A stretch of 64,000 bases of DNA from an uncultured Lachnospiraceae bacterium (lineage in GTDB: Bacteria > Bacillota > Clostridia > Lachnospirales > Lachnospiraceae): contig CANCYO010000001.1 of assembly GCA_947382415.1 (NCBI GenBank), positions 62,001 through 126,000 on the forward strand, given 5' to 3'. Below the pieces are notes generated by a model. It saw nothing but the letters and a program-made list of their open reading frames with translations, did not search any database and was not told the origin of the DNA. Shown here piece after piece: positions 54,396 to 62,788 of this stretch; position 1 is the stretch's first letter; the number at the start of each line of letters is the position of its first letter. The translations under genes and the position numbers were made by a program.

Positions 54396-55949
54396 ATGGA
54401 AATGCATATACACAGGAAATTAAGAACTTGGTGGGAGAAGCGTCAGGCAGGGAAACAGGCGCGGCTTAGAAATGATTTTTTACCGGAGGCCATGGAGATT
54501 GTGGAAAAACCCGCGTCTCCTCTGGGCGGAACAGTGATCATAGCCGTGTCCCTGTTGGCGCTGTTTTTTGTGGTGTGGGCAATTGCAGGTCGAGTGGATG
54601 AAGTGGTGTCAGCCCGTGGAAAAATTGTAAGCATTACGGGGACGCAGATCATCCAGACAGCCAACGGAGGTGTGATCAAAAAAATCTGTGTGAAGGAAGG
54701 GGAGCATGTGAGTGCCGGGCAGGAGCTGGTGATACTGGATGCCTCCGTTTATGAGATCACATTGCAGAATACTGTCCACAGCATAGAATTGTTAGAGTAT
54801 GAAAACGAACTGCTCCAAAAGCTTCTGACGGGAAGTGCCGTTGGTGTGGAAGAGGACGATACAGACATCGAAAAGGCCGAGATACAAAAATATGTCATTT
54901 CCCTGCAGACGGAATATGAAAGCAAGAGGGACGAGCTTTTAAGTGAGGGAAACAAGACGGATGCATTGCTGGGGCAGCAGGAGGAGGCGCTGGAAGCAAT
55001 AACGAGCCGGCAGGATTCCCTGAAAAAGCAGCGTGACATCCTGGAGAAGGCTGCAAATGGAAAGAATACTACGGAGCAGACTGCGGAGAAGCTCAATCTG
55101 GCTATTTTGCAGAAGGAAGCAGAGCTTGAGGCCTGTCAAAAACTATATGAGGCGGGGGCGATCACAGGAGCGGAGCTGGCAGGCTGCGAGAATGAGCTGG
55201 AGCTTTTACAGAAGGATTATGAGATCCAGAAGCAGTCTGTAGTTTATGAGGACTATGACAATACGCTCCGCATGATAGAGATAGAAGAGCAGATACGGCA
55301 GGCTGACAGTGAGTACGCTTCCCAGAAGGGAGCGGTGGATATTGCAAAGGAGCAGAACACGCAGAATCTCAGTAATCTTGCCACGCTCAGGGCGGACTAT
55401 GAGGCAAGGCTTGGCGGAATGATCGTGGAAAACCAGAACCGTATTCGGGATTATCGGGCACAGCAGGAGATTCAGACGCTGGATGTAGTGGAGCAAAGGA
55501 TCATCGCTCCGGTGGCGGGAACAGTGAGAACTTTGGATATTACCACGGAGGGAGGCGTGTTGGAGCCTGCGCAGCAGATTGCGGCCATTGTCCCTGACGA
55601 CGGCCAAATGATGGCGGAGATCGAGGTGCTGAATAAAGATATCGGATATCTGGAAAATGGGCAGGATGCGGCCATGAAACTGGACACATATAATTTCCAG
55701 AAATATGGAAAGCTAAACGGCAAAGTGGTGAACATCAGTCCGGATGCAGTGTGGAGCGATCAAAAGGGATGGATCTACAAGGCGCATGTGGCGATAGACA
55801 GCGCCAGCCTGGGCAGGCAGGGCGGCGAGGCCGCAGTGGGAATCGGTATGGAAGGAACTGTGGAGGTGAAGGTGACGGACAGAGCCATTATCGAGTTTTT
55901 CCTGGAACCGCTGGTAGATCATTTTGATGGAAGTCTGAAGGTGCGGTGA
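54396..55949 (+). CDS. HlyD-like membrane fusion/adaptor protein
   Basis: 517 residues: a basic cytoplasmic start, one membrane helix (about 44-65), a lipoyl-like half (VKEGEHVSAGQELVILD), a long coiled coil (about 120-370), the second lipoyl half (IIAPVAGTVRTLDITTEGGV), and a beta-barrel region (ENGQDAAMKLDTYNFQKYGK) up to a short tail. This is the HlyD layout of type I secretion. The start at ATG 54396 has a weak ribosome site (GAAAG), and coupling to the exporter gene is likely. Last gene of the cluster. Confidence 0.85.
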   Translation: MEMHIHRKLRTWWEKRQAGKQARLRNDFLPEAMEIVEKPASPLGGTVIIAVSLLALFFVVWAIAGRVDEVVSARGKIVSITGTQIIQTANGGVIKKICVKEGEHVSAGQELVILDASVYEITLQNTVHSIELLEYENELLQKLLTGSAVGVEEDDTDIEKAEIQKYVISLQTEYESKRDELLSEGNKTDALLGQQEEALEAITSRQDSLKKQRDILEKAANGKNTTEQTAEKLNLAILQKEAELEACQKLYEAGAITGAELAGCENELELLQKDYEIQKQSVVYEDYDNTLRMIEIEEQIRQADSEYASQKGAVDIAKEQNTQNLSNLATLRADYEARLGGMIVENQNRIRDYRAQQEIQTLDVVEQRIIAPVAGTVRTLDITTEGGVLEPAQQIAAIVPDDGQMMAEIEVLNKDIGYLENGQDAAMKLDTYNFQKYGKLNGKVVNISPDAVWSDQKGWIYKAHVAIDSASLGRQGGEAAVGIGMEGTVEVKVTDRAIIEFFLEPLVDHFDGSLKVR

Positions 55950-55960
55950 GGCATTTCTAC

Positions 55961-55988
55961 TTGTCAAAGCCCCGAATTCCTGTATAAT
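55961..55988 (+). promoter_or_regulatory. promoter of the pyrC-pyrK-pyrD operon
   Basis: TTGTCA (55961-55966), 16 bases, TATAAT (55983-55988). No attenuator or PyrR-type anti-antiterminator is seen in the short leader. Confidence 0.75.
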
Positions 55989-56049
55989 GAACTGTAAGAG
56001 CCTGATTAGAAAAAGTCTGTCAGGAAAGCGCTTACAGGAGGCGGATGCC

Positions 56050-57354
56050 ATGCTATTGATACAAAACGGTTATCTGATAGACCCCAAGTCCGGCACGGAG
56101 GGGAATTTTGACGTGCTGACAGAAGGGGACAGGATCATCAAAATCGGCAGGATCGGGCAGGATATGGAAAAGCCTGCTCATTGTCAGGTGTTGGACGCGG
56201 AAGGGTTGGTGGTGGCGCCAGGGCTGGTGGATGTGCATGTGCATTTTCGTGAGCCGGGTTTTACCTACAAGGAGGATATTGCCACCGGAGCGCAGGCGGC
56301 TGCCCGGGGCGGCTATACCACGGTGGTGCTGATGGCAAATACCAAACCGCCTGTGGACAATGAGGAGACGCTGGCGCTGGTTTTGGAGAAAGCGAAAGAG
56401 ACGGCTATCCATGTAGAGACCTGCGCCAATGTCACAATGGGCATGAAGGGCGTGACGCTCACGGATATGGAAAAGCTGGCGCAGAGCGGAGCGGTGGGTT
56501 TTACGGACGACGGAGTCCCACTGCTTGATGAGGAGTTGGTGCGGGCGGCCATGGAGCGGATGGCCCGTCTGGACATGCCTGTCAGTTTCCATGAGGAAGA
56601 TCCTGCGCTGATAGCGCAAAACGGTATCAATCGCGGCAGGGCCAGCGAGTATTTTGGCATTGAGGGCTCACCCCGGGAGGCGGAGACCAGTCTGATCAGG
56701 AGGGATCTGGAACTTGCACTGGAGACGGGGGCCTGTATCAATATTCAGCATATCAGCACGGCGGAGGGCGTGGAGCTGGTGCGTCGTGCCAAAGCCGGCG
56801 GAATGGGACGCAATATTCATGCGGAGGCAACGCCCCATCATTTTACGCTGACGGAGGAGGCTGTGATTCAATACGGTACATTGGCCAAGATGAATCCGCC
56901 GCTGCGCACGGAGGAGGACAGGCAGGCCATCATCCGGGGGCTTGTGGACGGTACGATCGATATCATTGCCACGGATCACGCGCCCCACAGTGCGGAGGAG
57001 AAGGCGAAGCCCTTAACGGAGGCGCCCAGCGGCATCATCGGTCTGGAGACGGCGCTCTCCCTTGGCATCACGGAGCTGGTCTGCAAGGGGTATCTGACCA
57101 TGCGAGAGCTTCTGCGGGCCATGAGTACGAATCCGGCTGCGCTGTACCGTCTGGATGCGGGGTATCTGGCGGAGGGCGGCCCGGCGGATCTGGTGCTGAT
57201 CGACACGGCGGCAGTGAATGTGGCAGGGGACTATCTGTCCAAATCCAATAACAGCCCTTTTACCGGATGGGAGCTTACGGGCCGTGTGTGTGCAACGGTC
57301 TGCTCCGGTAAAATTGTATATGATAAAATCGCATTTGAAGAAAAGAGGAAATGA
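56050..57354 (+). CDS. pyrC: dihydroorotase
   Basis: The 434-residue class I dihydroorotase closes carbamoyl-aspartate to dihydroorotate. Visible: GLVDVHVHFREPGFTYKEDI (metal-binding HxH and the FREPG signature), the TDDGVPLLDEE region, FHEEDPAL, INIQHIST, and IATDHAPHSAEEK with the catalytic Asp. ATG 56050 has CAGGAGGCGG upstream; the longer frame from 55987 lies in the promoter. pyrK follows one base after the stop. Confidence 0.93.
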   Translation: MLLIQNGYLIDPKSGTEGNFDVLTEGDRIIKIGRIGQDMEKPAHCQVLDAEGLVVAPGLVDVHVHFREPGFTYKEDIATGAQAAARGGYTTVVLMANTKPPVDNEETLALVLEKAKETAIHVETCANVTMGMKGVTLTDMEKLAQSGAVGFTDDGVPLLDEELVRAAMERMARLDMPVSFHEEDPALIAQNGINRGRASEYFGIEGSPREAETSLIRRDLELALETGACINIQHISTAEGVELVRRAKAGGMGRNIHAEATPHHFTLTEEAVIQYGTLAKMNPPLRTEEDRQAIIRGLVDGTIDIIATDHAPHSAEEKAKPLTEAPSGIIGLETALSLGITELVCKGYLTMRELLRAMSTNPAALYRLDAGYLAEGGPADLVLIDTAAVNVAGDYLSKSNNSPFTGWELTGRVCATVCSGKIVYDKIAFEEKRK

Positions 57355-57355
57355 G

Positions 57356-58141
57356 ATGAAGCAAAAACAGACTGCCGTGGTGGCCTCTCAGCGTGAGATT
57401 GCCCCCATGATTTACGATATGTGGATAGAGACTGATCTTGCGGCGGCTGCGCTGCCCGGGCAGTTTCTCTGCGTATATCCCAGGGACAGGAGCACCTTGC
57501 TGCCCAGACCCATCAGTATCTGTGAGGTGCGGGAGGATGCGGCCGCGCTGAGGATCGTCTACCGTGTCGCGGGGCAGGGGACGGCGGAGTTTTCCCATTA
57601 TAAAAAGGGAGAATCTATTGAGATATTGGGCACTTTGGGAAATGGATTCCCCGTGGAGAAAGGGTTGGGAAAAAAGGTCTTTCTCATGGGAGGAGGTATC
57701 GGAATCCCGCCCATGCTGCAGCTTGCCAAAGCGCTGCAGGGAGTGACGGCGAGAGAAAATATTCAGATTATCGTAGGGTATCGAGATGACAGGACTTTTC
57801 TGAAAGAGGATCTGGAGCAGTACGGACAGGTATTTCCTGCTTCCGAGGATGGAAGTGTGGGCGTTAAGGGAAATGTGATGGACGCTGTGGCCGGGGGCAG
57901 GCTGGGGGCGGACGTGATCTTCGCCTGCGGTCCCATGCCCATGCTGCGGGCCGTGAAGCAGTATGCGGCAAAACAGGATATTCCCGCGTATATCTCGCTG
58001 GAGGAGCATATGGCCTGCGGGGTGGGAGCATGTCTGGGCTGTGTTGTAAAGACGAAGGAGATTGACAGGCATTCCCATGTACACAATGCGAGGATTTGTA
58101 CGGACGGGCCTGTATTTGAGGCGGGGGAGGTGGATATCTGA
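57356..58141 (+). CDS. pyrK: dihydroorotate dehydrogenase electron transfer subunit
   Basis: The 261-residue flavoprotein has the FAD-binding RPISICEV-type barrel, the NAD-binding GGGIGIPPMLQLAKAL, and a C-terminal [2Fe-2S] Cys set, HMACGVGACLGCVVK plus a later ICTDGP. It passes electrons from PyrD to NAD+. ATG 57356 has AGAGGAAATG upstream. Its stop overlaps the pyrD start (TGATG). Confidence 0.93.
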   Translation: MKQKQTAVVASQREIAPMIYDMWIETDLAAAALPGQFLCVYPRDRSTLLPRPISICEVREDAAALRIVYRVAGQGTAEFSHYKKGESIEILGTLGNGFPVEKGLGKKVFLMGGGIGIPPMLQLAKALQGVTARENIQIIVGYRDDRTFLKEDLEQYGQVFPASEDGSVGVKGNVMDAVAGGRLGADVIFACGPMPMLRAVKQYAAKQDIPAYISLEEHMACGVGACLGCVVKTKEIDRHSHVHNARICTDGPVFEAGEVDI

Positions 58142-59043
58142 TGAACACACAGACGACGATCGCAGGCATCACTTTCAAAAATCCCGTTATGACGGCATCG
58201 GGAACCTTCGGCTCCGGCATGGAATACTCAGAGTTTGTGGATCTGAATCAATTGGGCGCGGTGGTTACCAAAGGGGTGGCCAATGTACCCTGGCCCGGCA
58301 ATCCAACGCCCCGGGTGGCGGAGGTGTACGGCGGTATGCTCAACGCCATCGGACTGCAGAATCCCGGCATCGACGTGCTGATGGAGCGGGATATTCCTTT
58401 CTTAAAACAGTATGACACCAAAATCATTGTGAATGTCTGCGGGAAGACGGTGGAGGATTATGTGGAGGTGGTGGAGAAGCTGGGCGACGAGCCGGCGGTA
58501 TCCATGCTGGAGATCAATGTCTCCTGCCCCAATGTGAAGGAGGGAGCCATCGCTTTCGGACAGAAGGCGGACGCGCTCTGCAATATCACGCAGGAGATCA
58601 AAAAGCATGCCAGGCAGCCCATCATCATGAAACTGAGTCCCAATGTCACGGATATTGCGGAGATGGCCAGGGCTGCGGAGAGCGCCGGGGCAGACGCATT
58701 GTCCCTGATCAACACGCTCACCGGCATGAAGATAGACATTCACCGGCGCTGCTTTGCCATCGCCAACAAGACAGGAGGCATGAGCGGACCTGCCATCAAG
58801 CCCATTGCGGTGCGCATGGTGTATCAGGCGGCCCATGCGGTGCAGATTCCCGTCATCGGCATGGGCGGTATCGCAACGGCGGAGGACGCCATTGAATTTA
58901 TTCTGGCGGGAGCCAGCGCGGTGAGCATTGGAGCCATGAACTTTGTGAATCCCTATACCACTGTGGAGGTGGTCAGAGGGATAGAGGCCTACATGGAGCG
59001 CTATCATGTGGAGAAACTGTCGGATCTCATAGGAGCGGTATAA
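58141..59043 (+). CDS. pyrD: dihydroorotate dehydrogenase, class 1B catalytic subunit
   Basis: The 300-residue FMN enzyme oxidises dihydroorotate to orotate. Visible: NPVMTASGTFGSGMEY, KGVANVPWPGNPTPR, INVSCPNVKEGAIAFG (with the class 1B active-site Cys in NVSCPN), and GMGGIATAEDAIEFILAGAS. The length and pairing with pyrK define class 1B. It overlaps pyrK by one base. Confidence 0.95.
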   Translation: MNTQTTIAGITFKNPVMTASGTFGSGMEYSEFVDLNQLGAVVTKGVANVPWPGNPTPRVAEVYGGMLNAIGLQNPGIDVLMERDIPFLKQYDTKIIVNVCGKTVEDYVEVVEKLGDEPAVSMLEINVSCPNVKEGAIAFGQKADALCNITQEIKKHARQPIIMKLSPNVTDIAEMARAAESAGADALSLINTLTGMKIDIHRRCFAIANKTGGMSGPAIKPIAVRMVYQAAHAVQIPVIGMGGIATAEDAIEFILAGASAVSIGAMNFVNPYTTVEVVRGIEAYMERYHVEKLSDLIGAV

Positions 59044-59069
59044 GAGGCGGGGTGGCGACGCTATACCGC

Positions 59070-59125
59070 ATAAATTACAGAATACCTGCATATAGATACA
59101 TATATCAGTATCTATGTGGAGGTAT
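59070..59125 (+). promoter_or_regulatory. sipL upstream region: sigma-E-like site and a hairpin over the ribosome site
   Basis: ATA (59070-59072), 16 bases, CATATAGA (59089-59096) resembles a SigE promoter. Overlapping it, ATACCTGCATATAGATAC (59082-59099) and GTATCTATGTGGAGGTAT (59108-59125) are 16/18 complementary, and the right arm holds GGAGG (59118-59122). If transcription starts further upstream, the ribosome site would be hidden in this hairpin; if SigE starts near 59103, only half is transcribed. Confidence 0.45.
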
Positions 59126-59131
59126 TCTTTT

Positions 59132-60694
59132 GTGGACTTGTTAAAAAAGAACATACATATGGACCGTGTCCGCTCGGAGGCGGTCACACAGATCACTCTG
59201 GAAGACGACAGAAATATTCCCGACACCAAACCCGATGTGAACAGCATTAATCTGGAAAAGGCCGAGGTCGTCATAGAGGAGATCAAGCCGGGAACGGATG
59301 TGGTCAATCTGAGAGGGTGTCTTCGCTTTGCAATACTCTATCACACCCAGGAGTCCGGAAGCGTACTGGTGCCCTTTGAGGGCGAGATACCATTTGATGA
59401 AAAACTGATCATGAAGGGGGCGACGGCCTCCGACACCGTGACGGCTTCCGGTGAGGTGGAGGATTTCAGCGTGGGCATCATCAATTCCCGCAAGCTTAGC
59501 ATCCGCTCTCTGGTGACATTAAATGCGTCCGTGCGTGAGCTCTATGACGAGGAGGCCCCTATCGGCATCCACGGGGACGGAGAGAGATCCGACTGGCTGG
59601 AATATCGGAAGATGCCGCTGCAGCTTGCCCAGATTGCCATCTGTAAGAACGATATTTTCCGCATTCGGGATGAGGTTACTCTGCCTCCGAACTACCCGAA
59701 TATCTTTAGGATTCTGTGGAGCGCCGTGCATCTGGGAGATGTGGAATTCAAAGTGATGGAGGAAAAGCTGGGAGTTCAGGGCGATGTGCAGCTCTTTTTG
59801 CTCTACGAGAGCGAGGGGGAGGATAAGGCGGTGCGTTCCTTTGAGACTACCATGCCTTTTTCAGGCGTGCTGGAGTGCCATGGCTGCAGGGAGGGGATGC
59901 TTCCCGATATCCATTATGTGGCAGGGCAGCAGGAGCTGACAGTCCGTCCGGATCTGGACGGCGAGGAGCGCTGTATCGGTCTGGAACTGGTGCTGGATAT
60001 CAATATCAGGATATACGAGGAAGAGACCACGGAGATTATTTCGGATATTTATGGAGTTACCAAGGAGGTACATACCCAGACTCACAGAGCCAATCTGCGC
60101 AGGGTGCGTTCCTGTGTCACCGGCAAGTCCAAGGTGACGGATCACATCCGCATCCCCAGCGGTTCCGCAGGAATCTTGCAGCTTTTGCACAGCGAGGCAA
60201 AGGTGTGCCAGGAACAGCAGAGTACAGTGGAAAACGGAATTCTCTTAAAGGGCGGTATTCAGATCAGGGTGATGTATATCACGGGAGACGACGAGAACCC
60301 TTATGCCTGCGCGGATGCCCAGATTCCGTATCAGTATACGCTGGATGTGCCCGGTATCATGCCTGAGGATATGGGCAAGGTGCATGCGGAGGTGGAACAG
60401 CTTCAGGTCACCATGCTCGACGGCGAGGAGATGGATGTCAAGGCGGTACTTTGCTTCTCCACTATGGTATTTGAGAGCATTCCCGTGGATCTGATCAGCC
60501 AGGTGGATGTGTCGGAACCTGACAGTGCGCTTATGAGCAGCCTGCCCGGCATGATCATTTATGTGGTGAAGGACGGAGATAATCTCTGGAACATTGGGAG
60601 AAAATACTATGTATCGGTGAATAAGATCAGAGAGCTGAACAATCTGGGCAGCGATGAGCTGCAGGCAGGGCAGAAGCTTTTGATCGTGAAGTAA
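59132..60694 (+). CDS. sipL: SipL-like spore coat assembly protein (DUF3794 plus LysM)
   Basis: A 520-residue protein with DUF3794-type domains (about residues 30-450) and a C-terminal LysM domain (about 475-520, MIIYVVKDGDNLWNIGRKYY). This is the layout of C. difficile SipL, which binds SpoIVA through LysM and attaches the spore coat. The start is a GTG at 59132, with GGAGG at 59118-59122; the ATG at 59114 lies before that ribosome site. No cleavable signal is seen, as expected for a mother-cell cytoplasmic protein. Confidence 0.82.
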   Translation: MDLLKKNIHMDRVRSEAVTQITLEDDRNIPDTKPDVNSINLEKAEVVIEEIKPGTDVVNLRGCLRFAILYHTQESGSVLVPFEGEIPFDEKLIMKGATASDTVTASGEVEDFSVGIINSRKLSIRSLVTLNASVRELYDEEAPIGIHGDGERSDWLEYRKMPLQLAQIAICKNDIFRIRDEVTLPPNYPNIFRILWSAVHLGDVEFKVMEEKLGVQGDVQLFLLYESEGEDKAVRSFETTMPFSGVLECHGCREGMLPDIHYVAGQQELTVRPDLDGEERCIGLELVLDINIRIYEEETTEIISDIYGVTKEVHTQTHRANLRRVRSCVTGKSKVTDHIRIPSGSAGILQLLHSEAKVCQEQQSTVENGILLKGGIQIRVMYITGDDENPYACADAQIPYQYTLDVPGIMPEDMGKVHAEVEQLQVTMLDGEEMDVKAVLCFSTMVFESIPVDLISQVDVSEPDSALMSSLPGMIIYVVKDGDNLWNIGRKYYVSVNKIRELNNLGSDELQAGQKLLIVK

Positions 60695-60744
60695 AGGCCG
60701 GAAGTGAACTGTTTCTGTGAATCATGAGACAGTAAAATAAAAAT

Positions 60745-60781
60745 CGGGGCTGTGAAACCTGTTTTCAGTTTCACAGCCCCG
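60745..60781 (-). terminator. terminator for the 199-residue protein gene (shared convergent hairpin)
   Basis: CGGGGCTGTGAAAC (60745-60758) pairs perfectly over 14 bases with GTTTCACAGCCCCG (60768-60781). On the minus strand it is followed by TTTTTATTTT; on the plus strand there is no T-run, so it mainly stops the minus-strand gene. Confidence 0.85.
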
Positions 60782-60802
60782 GTTCATTGTGATCCGGCTG
60801 GA

Positions 60803-61402
60803 TTAACCCTCTACTGCCTGTGCCGCCAGATCGTCAAATTTCTGCATTACGGCGTCGTAAGTTTTCCTGGAAATATCGGGAAGGCTGCCGCCCCATGTCT
60901 TCTCGGCCTTCTCGTATCCTTTCTGGAAAGCTGCGCGCATCTCCTCGATCTTATCGGGATCGCCGCCGGTCAATGCGGTGGCGAAAGAGATGATCCTGTC
61001 GGAGGTCTGGTTTACGCCCCAGTAACCGTCCTCGGCGATGTCAGCCTGCGCCTGTGCCTGAGTAGCCGCGTCTACAGTATAATTGCCGCTCTTGAGGAAC
61101 TGCCACATGTTGTTGGCTGTGCCGTAAGTATTTGCCTGTTTACCCATCAACTGTTCCACAAGACTGCGGAGCTGAGAGGTTCTGGCATCTGCGTCAGCCT
61201 TCAGCTTGTTGATCATATTGGTGTCCGGTTTGTAGGTTTTCTTCACAGAGGAGGTTTTCTGCTCTGTGGAAGGCTCATACACTACGCCGGTTTCCTCCTT
61301 TTTCTGGGCGGAGGATGTCTTCTCGGCCGATGTGCTCTCCGCGGCAGGACTGTAAGAATAAGCAGCGGAAGCCTGATTTGATGTAACTCCGTTTACACTC
61401 AT
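60803..61402 (-). CDS. 199-residue protein under a sigma-28-type promoter
   Basis: The protein starts MSVNGVTSNQASAAYSY, with no signal peptide and a Ser/Thr/Ala/Gln-rich N-terminal 70 residues as in proteins exported by the flagellar apparatus. The rest is helical (YGTANNMWQFLKSGNYTV, KGYEKAEKTWGGSLPDI). Family not recognised. The start at 61402 has AGAGG six bases upstream; an ATG at 61453 lies in the leader. The promoter and protein type suggest a flagellum-linked protein, by inference. Confidence 0.75.
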   Translation of the reverse strand: MSVNGVTSNQASAAYSYSPAAESTSAEKTSSAQKKEETGVVYEPSTEQKTSSVKKTYKPDTNMINKLKADADARTSQLRSLVEQLMGKQANTYGTANNMWQFLKSGNYTVDAATQAQAQADIAEDGYWGVNQTSDRIISFATALTGGDPDKIEEMRAAFQKGYEKAEKTWGGSLPDISRKTYDAVMQKFDDLAAQAVEG

Positions 61403-61492
61403 AACATACCTCTTTTCCGACGATGTTCGTCTTATTTTGGCGGTTTTTTGCAAATGGGCGCAAAAAGCCTGTCGTCCCTGACTTCATTAACA

Positions 61493-61520
61493 GTATCGGC
61501 ATGTTATGAAGGAAAGTTTA
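61493..61520 (-). promoter_or_regulatory. sigma-28 (SigD-type) promoter
   Basis: Reading the minus strand: TAAA (61517-61520), 16 bases, GCCGATAC (61493-61500), against consensus TAAA-N15/16-GCCGATAT. It drives the 199-residue protein with an about 85-base leader in which GACGA and TCGTC can pair just before the ribosome site. Nothing clear was seen in the plus-strand part, 61521-61733. Confidence 0.75.
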
Positions 61521-61733
61521 GACTGTTTTGGAAAGAATATGAAATTTATCGGCTGGCGAAAAAAGATTGTGCCCAAAGGCGCATTTTACAGCACTTCACA
61601 GACATTTTGCGGCAAACAGGTTGACTTGATGTTCCGGAAAGCCGATACTATTAATACAAAGTATCAGTACAGAGGCAAAACAGTCCTGCTTCTTATGGAA
61701 GAACTGCTATGGAAGAGTATGGGAGGAATAGAT

Positions 61734-62234
61734 ATGCATGCAAAAACAATGGAGGGTCTTGTGGGGGCAAGTACGAATATGGAGCTGATGAATACGCCTT
61801 TTCGGGTTTATAAAGAGGCAAGACGAAAAGGAGATACAGCCACAATGGAGAGAGCGATGGGCTATGTCGGTGATTGCGCGGATAAAGCGGAGGAATATAG
61901 ACAAAAAGCCGAAGATGGAATGAAGGAGGATGCAGAGGAGGCAAGAGCGAAAGAGGAAACAGAGCGCGAAAATGCAATCCAAAAACGCAGGGATGAGCGT
62001 GAGGAATTGGAAAAGAAGATAGAGGAAAACAGGAACGAAAAGACGGATACGGTTGAGATCAGCGAAGACGGCAGGGCAGAATGCGACAAATATTCAGAGT
62101 CGGATCAGGCCGGACTACAAAGTGACGCGCCGGAAAAAACAGCGGAAGATATGATCAATAAACCTGTAATCTATACGAAAACCGGAGAAGCCGGCAAAGC
62201 GGAGTCCTGCGCCAGTATCTCAGTTTCAGTATAA
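61734..62234 (+). CDS. 166-residue charged coiled-coil protein
   Basis: The protein starts MHAKTMEGLVGASTNMELMN, then has a helical block (FRVYKEARRKGDTATMERAM) and a Glu/Lys/Arg-rich coiled coil (about 65-120). The C-terminus is low complexity. ATG 61734 is chosen with GGGAGGAAT upstream; the open frame extends to 61506 but without a ribosome site and with a different character. Function unknown. It lies divergently from the 199-residue protein gene. Confidence 0.65.
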   Translation: MHAKTMEGLVGASTNMELMNTPFRVYKEARRKGDTATMERAMGYVGDCADKAEEYRQKAEDGMKEDAEEARAKEETERENAIQKRRDEREELEKKIEENRNEKTDTVEISEDGRAECDKYSESDQAGLQSDAPEKTAEDMINKPVIYTKTGEAGKAESCASISVSV

Positions 62235-62250
62235 AAGTTTTGGGCATTAA

Positions 62251-62406
62251 AAATGGGGTATTTCACTGGAAACATATGCAGAAAGTATGAAGGAATGTCT
62301 GCTGAAAAGGAGCCCTGTTCCGCAGTGGTATATTGCGATGGAGGGTGGCAGAATCATTGGCGGCTTTGGGATTATTGAAAATAAATACAAAAGAGCCACA
62401 GCATAG
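62251..62406 (+). pseudogene. fragment of a GNAT acetyltransferase gene
   Basis: A frame of 51 codons reads SLETYAESMKECLLKRSPVP, then WYIAMEGGRIIGGFGIIENK, which resembles the second strand region of GNAT N-acetyltransferases, and then stops. The acetyl-CoA-binding part is missing. It appears to be a decayed gene. Confidence 0.5.
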
Positions 62407-62443
62407 CAATTTTGCGGTACTGGCGGAAAAGAGGAAATTGATT

Positions 62444-62649
62444 ATGAGTCACGATTTAACAGAGGCCGTGCAGTTTTTTACGGAACTGGATTACGCATGG
62501 TTCGGCGTTACCGTTACATCCAGTAAAGAGAAAGCAAGAATCTGGAACTGCCCTCCATCGGGCTTATCAATGATATGTACTTTGAGAGCAGGAACGATCC
62601 CTGCTCCTTTGCAGTGTTTGGAACACAGGAGGATATGGATAGATTCTAA
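62444..62649 (+). pseudogene. small gene with one-base frameshift
   Basis: It starts MSHDLTEAVQFFTELDYAWF with AGAGGAAAT upstream. After SSKEKARIW the frame is lost. One missing base (TGGG read as TGG, near 62543) would restore ELPSIGLINDMYFESRNDPC, then SFAVFGTQEDMDRF and a stop at 62647, about 68 residues. Family unknown. This could be a real mutation or a sequence error. Confidence 0.5.
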
Positions 62650-62680
62650 AAGGGAATCCATAAACAGGATTCCCTTTTTC
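62648..62680 (+). terminator. terminator after the frameshifted small gene
   Basis: AAAAGGGAATCC (62648-62659) pairs with GGATTCCCTTTTT (62667-62679). Confidence 0.8.
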
Positions 62681-62788
62681 TCAGTACAAATATGAATTGG
62701 GTTTGCATTTTACAAAATTGACTGTACCAGAGCGTACCAGCCATGAAATATTGCCGGACACAACCTGTATTCTTGACATTTTTTCTCC

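Noticed and set aside
61506..61733. N-terminal extension of the coiled-coil protein
   Set aside because: No ribosome site at 61506, overlap with the sigma-28 promoter, and unlike composition; a good ribosome site exists for ATG 61734.
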